Shown one piece after another: positions 38,600 through 49,534 of a stretch of 64,000 nucleotides of DNA. The stretch is from Fasciolopsis buskii (taxonomy: Eukaryota; Platyhelminthes; Trematoda; Plagiorchiida; Fasciolidae). The notes beneath the pieces are model-generated. The model ran no database searches. It was not told the DNA's origin and saw only the letters and a program-made list of their open reading frames with translations. The position numbers were made by a program, and so were the translations under genes. Within the stretch, counting starts at the first letter, position 1. Each line of letters opens with the position of its first letter. The stretch covers positions 131,848-195,847 of the forward strand of contig LUCM01005979.1 of assembly GCA_008360955.1 (NCBI GenBank), written 5' to 3'.

Positions 38600-39197
38600 A
38601 GATGTTGTTTCAAGCGGCTGAATACAACCTGCAGCAACGTGTGGCACATTAGAAGGAACAATTTCAGTCACAATTTAGCTGGCCCTCAGAGTTAGCGCTT
38701 CCCGCAGCTATCCGGGAAAGCCGCTGGTGGCCTGTTACAACAGATCCATCTACTGAGGCTCAGATCGTCAGGGAAATCCAGGCCGGTGCACATCATAAAG
38801 TGCCGATAGCCGATGGGCTTCCCCAAGATTCATTTAAAAGATGGAGGAATGAAAGTGATAATAGACCTTCAAGTTTTGTTCTCGAAGACATGGCGCTCCC
38901 GGAAGGTCCCGCGCAGGGGAGGAGTCGATTGTTATCCCCAAATTCAGAAAGTGTTTGCACAGTAAGTACAATAACCTTAGAAGTATTGGTTAATTACAAT
39001 AGTGTCAAAGTTGCTTTCACTCGTCTTTCTTCTCAGGTTATGTAACACGCGTGAAGGGCAAACTCGTGAGAAACAGGCCGGATTTGGCGCTGGTCGTAGA
39101 TGCATCGATCAAATCTTCATTTTCCGACAAGTATTAGAGCACCGTTTTGCATTCCAAAGGCCAATGATCATCGTGTTCTCGTACATTCGCATTTGAT
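38600..39197 (+). mobile_element. RTE-type LINE fragment A (finger and palm of RT)
   Basis: Plus-strand frames read QQRVAH*KEQFQSQFSWPSE (about 38633), then RESRWWPVTTDPSTEAQIVR, then HHKVPIADGLPQDSFKR, a gap, then RLCNTREGQTREKQAGFGAG and RRCIDQIFIFRQVLEHRFAF followed by QRPMIIVFSYIR up to about 39196. Family text is RW.EHF..QFSWP, DGLPP..FK, RL...RE.QTRE.QAGFR.GRGCIDQIF.LRQVLEHR, RRPTIVVFLDIRAAFDSVDR. It stops just before the catalytic aspartate block, where four bases appear deleted. This subfamily is close to the minus-strand RTE at 52.7-55.6 kb. Confidence 0.87.
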
Positions 39198-40639
39198 GGC
39201 AAAACTTTCAAAAATGGGGCTTTTATCTGAAACTCTTATGTGAAAATTTTATCATAGTCATTTTTTCAAACTTAACAGAACTTATTTTCCACGATGGATA
39301 ATATTCAAACAGTTTTAGTAGCACATTGCTCAACCCGAAGCCACAATTTATGCGTGTGCAAGCGAGCTTCTTAAAACAACATCTGCCGCCAGGTTAAGCT
39401 CGGGTTTGTATTCCTTTTGTTATAATCTAGGGTCTGTTGAGTGTACGAGACCAATGACACTTTGCATTTTCCCGGTCAGTCGAAGTGAATGTTTTGAGTG
39501 ATTCAGATAAAAGTGTACTTTGTTCCAATCACAATGGTGAGCATAACAACATCAAAATCAACTACATGAGGCACACATCCATCTGAGGTTAGCAAGGGCC
39601 GCTTTATCAACACACTCGCTTGATTACCGTGGTGAATTGTTAGCCAATTCAGGTTTAGGAATTTGGTACTTTCCCGATCATCCATTCCCGTCCACCGATG
39701 AAGGTGATGAGATGACCAGTGCAACGTCTGGATTTTATAGGCTTATTTCACATTCACCAAGTTCGGTTCAAATTTTTCACAATTCAGACAACTGCCCGTT
39801 TTGGATTTCCGTGAATCTAAGATAACGAGGGGACTTCAGCGAGTGCAATTCTACTGTGGACCAGTTTGCAATCATCAAGGGCTCTGAGGTAGTTAATCTA
39901 ACCAGTTTACACATTTTGAGCAAAATGCTCAATAGAAGATGGCAAATTAAAATGTGCTGTACCACAGCGGGGCTGAGATGTGTTTATTTTTTTGTATTCC
40001 ACGTTGCAATTATAAGATAGCCTTGCTAAGGGGAACAGATTTGACGAAGAATCAGATTTGTTTCTTCTTCATCTTCTACAACAGGGAACAGGACAGGTTT
40101 GTCAGCTAGAAACTTGGTTTGTTTGCGCCTGGGTATGTGTACTTTTGCGAGTGCATTTCTGGAGTTTAATTCCAGTCGTTCATCTGGATTCTTTGTCCAC
40201 AAAACAGATTCAGACATGCAGATACCAATCACATGGAACAATAGGCTCTAGTTCGTTTTCGTTTATCGCCTTGAGTAATCGAACATGGTCATCTCGGTGT
40301 TTCTTGCTCCATAGTTTTTTTGTTTCACATAGTGAAATTTCATACCACAGACTTAATTGCGATCCGATTTCAGCCAGTATTTAGTCGACTGATAACTTAA
40401 TATAAACCACATAGTTTCATTAAAGCACCAAATCCATTTCCAATTTATCTCAGATGACAAAGCAAGTTGGTTGATATGAAATCAACTACTACGGTCAACG
40501 GTGAGTGAAGAAACGCGAACAAATAAAAGAGATTTCTGTTATCGGCAATAATCACAACCTTGACCGACTGCTTTGGTGTACTGACCCCATAAAAATGAAA
40601 TGTAGGTAAGTTGTTCAAGCAATCCAACCGGTCAATGTC
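39198..40639. other. Intergenic, no gene recognised
   Basis: Short frames only; the longest is 108 codons on the plus strand (40058-40384), with no motif I know. Confidence 0.45.
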
Positions 40640-41290
40640 GCCAGCCTAGAACGTTCGCAGAGCATTTTAGAGGGTGTTATCAGTTAAATCTGCAAATGGG
40701 CTGTGTCCGTCCACCTTCATGGATGGTGGTCAAATGTAAACATCGGAGTTAACGAAACACCTGCGACCAGTCTGGCCAAGGGAACAGATAACTAAGGACC
40801 GATTTACAAGGTGACAGGCCCTGATGTGAAAAACCACAGATGAATTAGTTTGGCTAGGATTGCACTTAAACTGTCCACAGGAATTGATCTCTCCTGATTA
40901 CTTAGCAGCCGTGAGGAGTATACACATGAGAATCAAGCCAGGCGGGGTTGTATCGATCATTTTTTTGTACGACAAGCTTTTGAACATAAGCACATCTTCC
41001 GTGATCTTTCATGATCTCTGTTTCTCGATCTAAAAGCAGCATTCGTTTCAGTCAGTCGTTCGATTTCGCGGCACTGCTTGTTACCAAAGTGCTTGATAGA
41101 CAATTTCACTTCTCTCTACTGAGGCTGAATCTGTTCTTATTCGCATTCTTTTCGTGATTTTCTATGTTGTTCGCCAGAGTTTTCTTCTTCCACTATTTCT
41201 CAATTTTCTACTATAAACATTATTACAGAGATGACCTTAGTCTCAAGCGGGAATGGTGACAGACAAGTATTTCCTCAGACAGGTATCTGT
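40640..41290 (+). mobile_element. RTE-type LINE fragment B (RT, second subfamily)
   Basis: The plus strand reads NHR*ISLARIALKLSTGIDL, then SSREEYTHENQARRGCIDHF followed by FVRQAFEHKHIFRD, then the palm FLDLKAAFVSVSRS (about 41017-41058) and VRQSFLLPLFLNFLL (about 41168-41212), where the family has FLDLKAAFDSVDR and VRQGCPLSPFLFNF. Stops and frameshifts are frequent. THENQA and FLDLKAAF differ from fragment A (TREKQAGF, VFSYIR), so a second RTE subfamily is present. A weak continuation (DRLRYLDGCTFEDR, about 41806) may be the C-terminal part. Confidence 0.8.
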
Positions 41291-42149
41291 CTGTGTTAGA
41301 ATGTTACGGTATTTGTGCTTGGAAAAGTAACGTGTAATTCGGCAAATAGGAATAGGCCATGCACAAAGATTGCCACTATGTACCAGAATGCTTCTGAACC
41401 AAACCATGTAAGCAAAAACAACGAGAAGTCTACGACGAATGAAAGCATGCGTTTATATGCGAAGAGTGAAGAATCCCGATTTGTGGAATATCTTCAAGCC
41501 AATGGAATTAGAGGCATGTTTGAACTCTGTCCGTGTGCCTCCACAGTTCTGATTGGTTTGTTTTCATAACAGGCCACAGAGAAATCGTATCGCAGTGCTC
41601 CCTGTGACTGGCACGTAGAGTGGCCACAAATAATAAGAGAACTTTGTACTTTCGAATGAAGACACATGTAAGTTGCTAGTATTTATTGATCGTCTGAACG
41701 AAACTGGAATTATATTTGCAGCTCGTTTTGGATCAGCAGAATAAAAATACTGTTACAGCACTGGATTGGCCACAAACCGTACTGTGTTCCTATAAGGGAA
41801 GATGTGTGTAGAGTAGATAGACTGCGTTACTTAGATGGTTGCACATTTGAGGATAGAATCAAAATGTCATTACGTGTAGAAAAAGCTTTTCGGGCTTTAC
41901 CAACCTGGGAGGTCCACATCGTCACCGTGACTTCCGTTCATCGGTAATAGGTTACGTAAAAATGTCAACAAATAGGCAATTTTAAACGGCTAGGAAAAGT
42001 GGACATGATAGACTAAAAACAAGCGAACACCACTTTCCTCATGATAATGCTTGAATATGATGAAGGAATTGTCCTGACAACTTTGAGGTTAAACGTAATG
42101 AAATGCCACTATGACCACCGGAAGATGTTCTGGCAATTGTTAGTGTGAA
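41291..42149. other. Spacer, possibly decayed RTE 3' sequence
   Basis: An 84-codon plus frame (41315-41569) is unrecognised. The frame near 41800-41935 faintly resembles the RTE C-terminal YLG....I...I.KA..AF..L block, too weak to call. Confidence 0.3.
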
Positions 42150-44361
42150 AAGGTTGAGTCATGTACATATCGACTATCTAGTTGTAAGCTTTTCTCCGAG
42201 GCAACTGATGATCAAAAGATGAATCGAGAAGATTAGACGATGATGTTATGGCAGAAAGATAGGAGTAAGTTAAGAAGCGGACTACTTCGTGCACGTCCAG
42301 TTAGACGACCGATTTGGAGTTCACGAGATCCATTAGAGCAATGAGTAACGTTCTTACGTTCGAAATCATTTCTCTTCCACAAAGTTCTACTTTCTACCTT
42401 GCACCGGATTTTTCACTGCTTATCATTTGTCCCTATTTTGAGTAGACAGTGTTGTGAGATGGGAACCGAAGTCGTTGTATATGAGTATCAGCTTGATGAT
42501 TGTAAAAGTGAACTAGAATGAAGTGAGCTGCAACGATGTTCGGGATTTTTGATCTATGCACAATTGACTGAGTGATGATTGCACTATGCTCAACTAAAAA
42601 ACTAATAATCGATTTTGAGGCAAAGTTACAAATCAACTGCTTTGTTGAAGAGATAGTGGTCAGTTTTATAATATTACTAGATTGGAGATGTAGTAGAATC
42701 AGACTCTTTTTGATAAGCTTCATTGTACAGATTCTATTTCTGATGTATCGCCGAAAACTGTGGAGACAAAAACTGCCAAGTTTATCGGGTTTGCTTAGGT
42801 TCATCCTCTTCACAATGGATGCGGTGCTACAAAGTCGATTTGGAACGGTAATGAACGAAAGAGACCCGAAAGCCCAAGCTTTCGATCTACCCGAAATGAT
42901 TATCGACGATTTACCGATCGTCAGCTCCAGGCAGTAGAGTATCCATACCGTCAAAGTCGCAGACGGCCAACTGCATGAAGATTTGGTTTTAAAAGTGATG
43001 TTCTTTCCAAAGAGAGTCTTATAAAAAATGAGACTTTGCGAACAACCGATGAAATCAGACACTGCTAGTAACTTTGACTAGCCGAAATGATTGTAGCTTC
43101 AGTGCTCATGTGTCCAAGGTTGCCGTTGACGTTTTTGGCCTTATGACTGTGTGAGTCAGTCTGTCAACAGAAATACCTTTCAAATAGACCTCACATGACC
43201 TTCTGAATAGTATGTGCACGTATTTGACTGATGAATTTGACGGACTGTCCTTCGAAGTACAACTTTCAGGCAAAGATCTCAGGTCATCCGGTAACCCTAA
43301 GGTTCTAGTGCATCCTGAGTCGATGTTACTATATTAAAATGGAATATATTCTACCATGCTTTTGTACATGGTTATAATTCGGGTAAAATAAGAGCTACTG
43401 GGATGAACAGAAAAATTATCATCTTATGGCCGATGATACAGAAAACCGAATTTTCATTTGTGTTCGAATGAACACGACACGGTTTACCACTGAGGGACAG
43501 GTGAAATGGTATCCATAGTGTAAATCGATTTTCCACGTGAAACAGATGGAAATTTTTTATCGGGCATAGGCTAGAACAAAAGAAAATAAACCGCTGTACG
43601 CAACTGTTTCTCCTCAACTGACTAGGTTCAACATTTCCGACGTGATGTAACCTTTCGATCGAATTCGGCGATCTTCGTCCATTGGCCAAGAAATATTTCC
43701 CGCACTTTACTATATCACACTCAGTGGATTTGCTTGGAATTAGGGAAAATGTATTACTAGTACGGTTGACGAATTCAGCTATTGATTTGAAGATAGAGAA
43801 GATTCCTGCAGTGTTGAGGTGTCACACGTAGATTCTACTTCTTAAACGGAATTGTAATCAGATGGCAAGTTGGCTTCACATTTAGATGACGTACACATAA
43901 CGCTTCCAACTTATTCGTGCAGTTTCATTTCAATTCATTTCCGTTTAGTCCAGTTTTACATCCATCAACTTGACATCACATGCGCTGACTTCGGTTCCCA
44001 TCCCACAATACCGTCTACTCAAATAGGAATGAAGGAGAAATAGTGAAAAATCCGATGCGAGCTAATAAGTAGGACTATGAGGAAGAGGACTGATCTCGAA
44101 TGCCAGAATATCACTGATTGTGGAAGGTAGTCATATCTCCCATCATCTTCAGCCATATTGGCAGTGGAGATCGCATGAGTCCCAACCCGTTAGTCAAACC
44201 GAATTTACATCGGACAGTCAGCTGGTTTATGTCATTTTACATTTTATTATGTTATCTGCTAACCTTCTCGATTCAGCTTGCAACCACCCACTGCCTGGGT
44301 GAACAGCGTACAACTAGGCAGTCGTTATGCAGGAGTAAGTAATACATGTCCCAACAGCCTT
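42150..44361. repeat. Long inverted repeat (arms 42150-42544 and 43906-44361)
   Basis: The left arm read forward and the right arm read in reverse complement run in parallel for about 400 bases. Best block: GGATTTTTCACT, then TTTGAGTAGAC, then GATGGGAACCGAAGTC (left about 42408-42473, right about 44055-43988). Outer blocks also agree (ATCGAGAAGATTAG at 42222 against ATCGAGAAGGTTAG; CTAGTTGTA at 42177). Identity is about 80 percent in the core and lower outside. The 1.36 kb between the arms holds most of a 209-codon minus-strand frame (43062-42433, ATG start) and an opposing 121-codon plus frame, neither recognised. It could be a DNA transposon with long terminal inverted repeats or two copies of a repeat in opposite orientation. 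Confidence 0.72.
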
Positions 44362-47300
44362 AGCCAGATAAGTACCAGTAATTCTGTGCAAATCATGTTC
44401 CTGCGATTGACTGGGGTAAGGGCAGTTTGTCGGTTTGGGTATGGTCAACTGCTTTTAACATAATTTCGTTTCACTTTCTGGCAGTGGCCAAGCCGACATG
44501 AAAAATCAATATCACAAGTTCGAACACGATACTTGTTTCACCCAGACCCGGTACTCTCAGAATTTATACCCCTACTTATTTGCATAGGTGATGGCACATA
44601 GGAAATAACCCCTATCGGACACCGAGACACGCCGTACATATGCAGGTGTACACATGGATGCTTTGTTCCATGAGTACACCGGGAAAGAGAAATACTTTGA
44701 TGATTAGAAATCAACGGGAAGATCGATCCGGATTACGTTATTCACGTCACTTCAAGGTATTTCCAAGCTCCCTTCCCGTTGGGCAAATCGGTTAGTAGAA
44801 ATTGTTGTGGTCCATCGATATGGAACAGATGAAAATGTGTTTGACGAACGAACCAATCCAAAATTGCACCTGTCGAAATCCTTAAAAACGCTAAAAGGAG
44901 GAGAAGATTACCGGTCATCGGAACATGCAAATTAAGTTCATTCTAGTCATTATAATTTGTTTTAGTTTCTATTTGATTATAGAATAGATATGTATACCAC
45001 TTCTATGAGGTAGTCCTTAATAATCTGTGGGCTGACGAATGACGAGTAATCATGCGTTTGCGTGGTATCTTTGCCTGAAATCATCAAACGGAATATATCC
45101 ACCAGTATTAATCCGCGCTGGATTGATTCCGACACAAAACAAGCAACTGAAGACAAGGTGCAAAAAAAGACAACAACTGAAATCACGTTCGGTTTTTAGT
45201 TACATGCCGTTACAAATAAAATAGGAGGAATTCAAGTTGGTGAGAAATATTTCACTGCATATCTATCTGATTTTCGCATACAGACGAATCCGTTGGAAAT
45301 ATCACTCAGGTTGGACCTTGATTTTGTTGACAGTCATCCGCTGGCGTCAACATGAATTACATGTTCACTTTCTGGCCCCGTGTGTACGGAATTATTGATA
45401 AACCAACAGAAAAATAGACACTATTTCTCTTAGTCTTACTCTATTCACTTATTGTTTGTTTTAATGCAAATTCATTCAATAAGCACCATTACTAACAGAT
45501 AAACATTGCTTTTTCAAAAGCCCACGATTCTGTTCAGATATTGGTCAAAATGGCTGTTTCCACGTGAATTTAGCAGGTTCACATATTTCTACTATCGATG
45601 AACTCCCGCAGTTTGTAATCCACTGACTCCTAAACAGGACACATCTTGCCGTTTGATTAACAAATAAAACACTAAGAGAAACATTACTGTAAATCGATTC
45701 GCATTTTAGGCAATTTGATATGATCAGTTTATTGAACGGGGTTTTCATGATACCAATTGGAAGAAACTGATCAAACAGCAATCCTTTGATCTTCGCGCAG
45801 TTTTTTTACGTGTCTACTAATCCGGTCGGTTTCGCAATCTCATGTATTGACAAACTTGAAATGGAGTCACTGATTTGTTTTGTCCTAGGAATTTAGGCAG
45901 ACCTAAATACGTAAAACCACGGTGTAAAATTACCAGTCGGACTGTGTGAGTCGTACCGTTTGGAAATTGGCACGCACACATAAGCGGTGCGTCATTTTAA
46001 TTCACAAAACTTCGCGGCATGATCCGTGTAAATAGACTATCCACATGTCGTCGATGGGACTGTATGGTTTCGTGGTGCGTGCCAAGAGAAATTCCATTTT
46101 GGTGTTAATCAATCAGTGTGTACTGACCTTGACAAAATAAGTTCAGACCATACATGGTCTAGCATGGATTAACAGAGATCGCTTTGGGCGGTACGAGTAA
46201 CGAAGCAATGTGAACTACTTATACATGCATGAGTAGAGATCGAGACGGTTATCAAGTTAGTATCGTTTATGAGTAAATCAACAAACAAGAGGTAAAGTCA
46301 GTCAGAATCTGTCAGTGTACTTGAAGCAGACAAATAGCTTGATTTGCACGCAAAATAATTCAGTAAGCGAATTCAATGCTTCACACTAAGCGGAGGGGTT
46401 GTGAAATGGCTATACCATGGTCCAATTACGATAAGATCTGTTAACCACAGTGGACAGTCGGAGTCAACTGTGCGAATCCGCTTTTCTCTTGTCACGGTAT
46501 ACATTGGCACATAAAATCTGGCCAATAGCTTAACAAAATCACCAATATCAGTGAAATTTGGAATGATCAGGAGTAGATTTGTACAAAACGGCGAGAACGT
46601 TTCGGATAATTTGATGCAAGTCACACCAAATGTGATCTGATCCATCGTATTCTTGAAGCGACCACATTTTATTCGTGTGATTTCACTTCAACGTGCACAA
46701 AATGTCGAAATTTTGAACACGTGTCATGCAACATGTTTGCTTAGTAAATTCACAAAGAAAAGGAATTGATCTAATTTTAATGGTACTTTAGATATCGAAT
46801 AAAACGCATCAAAAGAGTGTCAGGCTTCTAGGCATCGTACGATATAAAACAATCATGACTTGCGATTACTAATAAAAGGTTTCGGATATAGCAGATGTTC
46901 AGAGGTTCAGCTTTAAATGCCGGTGCCTTCATCAACTTCCTCTTCATTCCACTCCATCCCCACAAAAGTATGCTTTTTGTATGCCATTATTTGGCTGAAA
47001 GGGTTTTTTAGTCTTTGTATCGTCCTATCACGACTGTTCATGTATTTTTTCGAGTCCACCAGGAAGCTACATGATGACGCGGACGTGTTAAAACAGGATT
47101 AAATCATTCAACGACCACAGTGAACGATTTCCCGAAAAATCAGCCTCTCCATAGCATCAAGTGTGCAGGACGAGTAACTTGCTTGTCTAAAATCCAGGAG
47201 ACGGTTGCCTAGACTGATTCCGTGAGAATAAACCATTCAGTTAGCCTCAATGCGAGCTTCAGACAGAAACACCATGAGGTATAAACCAAAGTCTATTTGA

Positions 47301-47687
47301 ACTGGCGAAAGGCATTTTACCTCACATACGTACTGACAAAACACAAAGTTTCGTGAACAGTGATCACGTGAACTGAAAAAAACAGTGAAATCCAGTCATT
47401 GGACAAAGTCGAATTTGGATGACCCAGTCAACCGGTGCTTTGTCAAACAACGTCTTATGACGGTTAATTCGGAGGCCGAACGAAACACCGTTTCAGCGAC
47501 CGGAAGGCAGTGAAAATAATCGACTAGCAACAAAAGGAGGGGGCACATTAATTTCGTTAGCAATAGGTATCCTCGTAACTCCGTAAACATGGTAGTGACG
47601 GCGTCTGACAAATAGTTATTTTTATCTATCAGCGACAGCAAACAATTTATGGATCACCGGCATTTTGCTCCCCTTGTCATAGAATTA
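44362..47687. other. Intergenic, no gene recognised
   Basis: At 44483-44545 a TGGCCAAG and a GTTCGAA spaced like tRNA boxes A and B occur in a sequence unlike the main SINE family; significance is unclear. Other frames are under 91 codons and carry no motif. Confidence 0.4.
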
Positions 47688-47760
47688 ACGATGTACGTTT
47701 TCATTAGAAAGGGGATTGTGGCCGGCACAGGGCTGCCGAGTGAGAAAGTTGACCGGCTGT
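47688..47760 (-). mobile_element. tRNA-derived SINE, copy 6 (body only)
   Basis: The plus strand carries AACGATGTACGTTTTCATTA, then GGGGATTGTGGCCGGCACAG GGCTGCC, then AGAAAGTTGACCGGC. This is the middle block of the family in reverse. The tRNA head beyond GACCGGC and the A-rich tail are missing. Confidence 0.65.
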
Positions 47761-49106
47761 CTGGTAACCAGTTTGGTTTGTTTGAAACACACAGTGTTCT
47801 TTAGCCAAATGAACAACAGGGGAAGAAGACCACTATTCACTGATGTGTGCATTTCATTTTAATCTCTTCAACCACCAACACAAAACGATGTGAGAATTAT
47901 GTAATGTAACATTCATTTGTGAGCTGTGATGAGCATCTAGCGGAATTACATTCGGCACAAGAAATAGTTGATGTCATCTCCATGACAAACACCAATCACT
48001 TGTTGGTGGTCGTTGTGTAGGAAAGTTTGTGTTGGTAACCGTATTAACATTACATCAATGAAAGCCAAACTCATCGTGTTCGTATTGTACAACTAAAGTT
48101 TGAAAGATGAAATGGGGTCAAGTGTGTGTTCTGTTATTCTTACATGTTTTGCGGGTGATGATGACCCCGAGTGATGTTCAGGATAACCGTTCGTTTGGTG
48201 TTGTGATATCGATTAGATCATCCAACAGGGAATATGCTCTGATATACGCTGGAAAATTTATTCGATGTATTCTGTCGATGTGAATGTCACCGCAACTGGA
48301 GATGAAATGATATGCGAGATGTGAAACGGCTTGTGATATCCGATTTGCTTGCTGTTTTGTCAGAATATTCTGCCGTGCATTCGGGAGGATGTGAGTGTGT
48401 GCGAGTAGGAATGTGCCGCTTATGGCCACGGAGACCATATCGAGTTGGTAAGACAGCCCAGTCGGACGTAAGATTCTAGAATCGAAACAAGCCAGATTGT
48501 ATCGAACCGTAATCAGAACATATCAATGGAAATAAGGCAAACGATTCACCATTTGGTTGTATAAGTGGTCCACTTGTTTAGAAGTCTATCGACTGTTGTT
48601 TTATTCATTATCCTATGAATATTAGTGAATTAAAACCGTACGGTGTGAGGACAATCCCCCGCTCGGATACATAAATTCAACTCAGCAATCGAACAATGGA
48701 AATCTGAGCGAGCTTTTTTCTGAATAAGCATCCAAGCGAAATATTCAACGACTGTATCACACCCACAAAACCCCTGCTAATTTTCATAAAATGCCAATGA
48801 CCATTTGCAAGAGTATTCCTGTTCCTGTTATCAAACATTTTCAGATTTTCCACTTATCGGATCAACTGCTCTTCTTGTGTGAACTCTGCTTCTAATTACG
48901 TACCTTTGGGAATACCCCTTTGCACAAGTAAATGGCGTTTTTGACCTACCACTCTCCAGTTTATCCGTTTTCGATATTGATCTTTGTTCGGCACGACCAC
49001 AGTTTACAAAAAAACCGTTCTGTAAAAGCAGCAAAACATTTAAGTGAGCTGGGACCAAAGCGTAATGGAACTAAACCTCCAGAGACCCGGTGTTTTTATT
49101 AGACCG
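47761..49106. other. Intergenic, no gene recognised
   Basis: The 86-codon minus frame at 48178-48438 begins with a hydrophobic stretch but has no recognised family. Confidence 0.45.
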
Positions 49107-49107
49107 C

Positions 49108-49188
49108 TTCAAAGTGACCAAACGGCCTAAGCCGCTGTGTTCAAATCCCAGTCCACTCTGCGCGTGGGTTCGAATTCCACCGTTGACA
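49108..49188 (+). pseudogene. tRNA-Leu(CAA)-like relic
   Basis: The T arm GTGGG-TTCGAAT-TCCAC is intact (one G-U). The anticodon loop is TTCAAAT with anticodon CAA between CTGTG and CCCAG (one mismatch). The 3' acceptor strand CGTTGAC is followed by discriminator A. Total length of 81 bases fits a class II leucine tRNA with long variable arm. Against function: the 5' acceptor strand TTCAAAG pairs at only five of seven positions and the D stem (ACC) is mispaired. It lies 10 bases before SINE copy 7, in the same orientation. Confidence 0.6.
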
Positions 49189-49197
49189 ATGTCTTTT

Positions 49198-49380
49198 ACC
49201 GGCGATGATCAAGCGGATAAGGTCGTGATGTTCGGATGTGAAGGTTGCAGTTGGAATCCTCGCACCCCCGGTCAACTTCCACATTTGGCAGCCCACTGTT
49301 AAACGCGCGCCCCTTCCTGAAAAACGATGTGTGTCGGTATTTCAATAATAAAAGAATTAAAAAAGATAACAGATAAAAAA
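49198..49380 (+). mobile_element. tRNA-derived SINE, copy 7
   Basis: The head reads ACCGGCGATGATCAAGCGGA TAAGGTCGTG, then GTTCGGATGTGAAGGTTGC, box B GTTGGAATCC (one change from consensus) and CCGGTCAACTTCCACATTTG GCAGCCC. The body has GCGCCCCTTCCTGAAAAACG ATG. The tail is AATAAAAGAATTAAAAAAGA TAACAGATAAAAAA. It is full length. Confidence 0.86.
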
Positions 49381-49503
49381 GCCGCTATCATAGAAGTTAT
49401 AAATCATACGAAAAGAATCCTAGAGCAGGCAAGGCAGCAAACTTCGACTGCGGTTGCCCCGAATGAACTAACTCAAGAGCTGCCATGTCATTACCTGTGC
49501 GTA

Positions 49504-49506
<3 letters not shown>

Positions 49507-49534
<28 letters not shown>
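49507..49534. repeat. (AT)n microsatellite
   Basis: A perfect AT dinucleotide run of 14 units. Confidence 0.95.
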
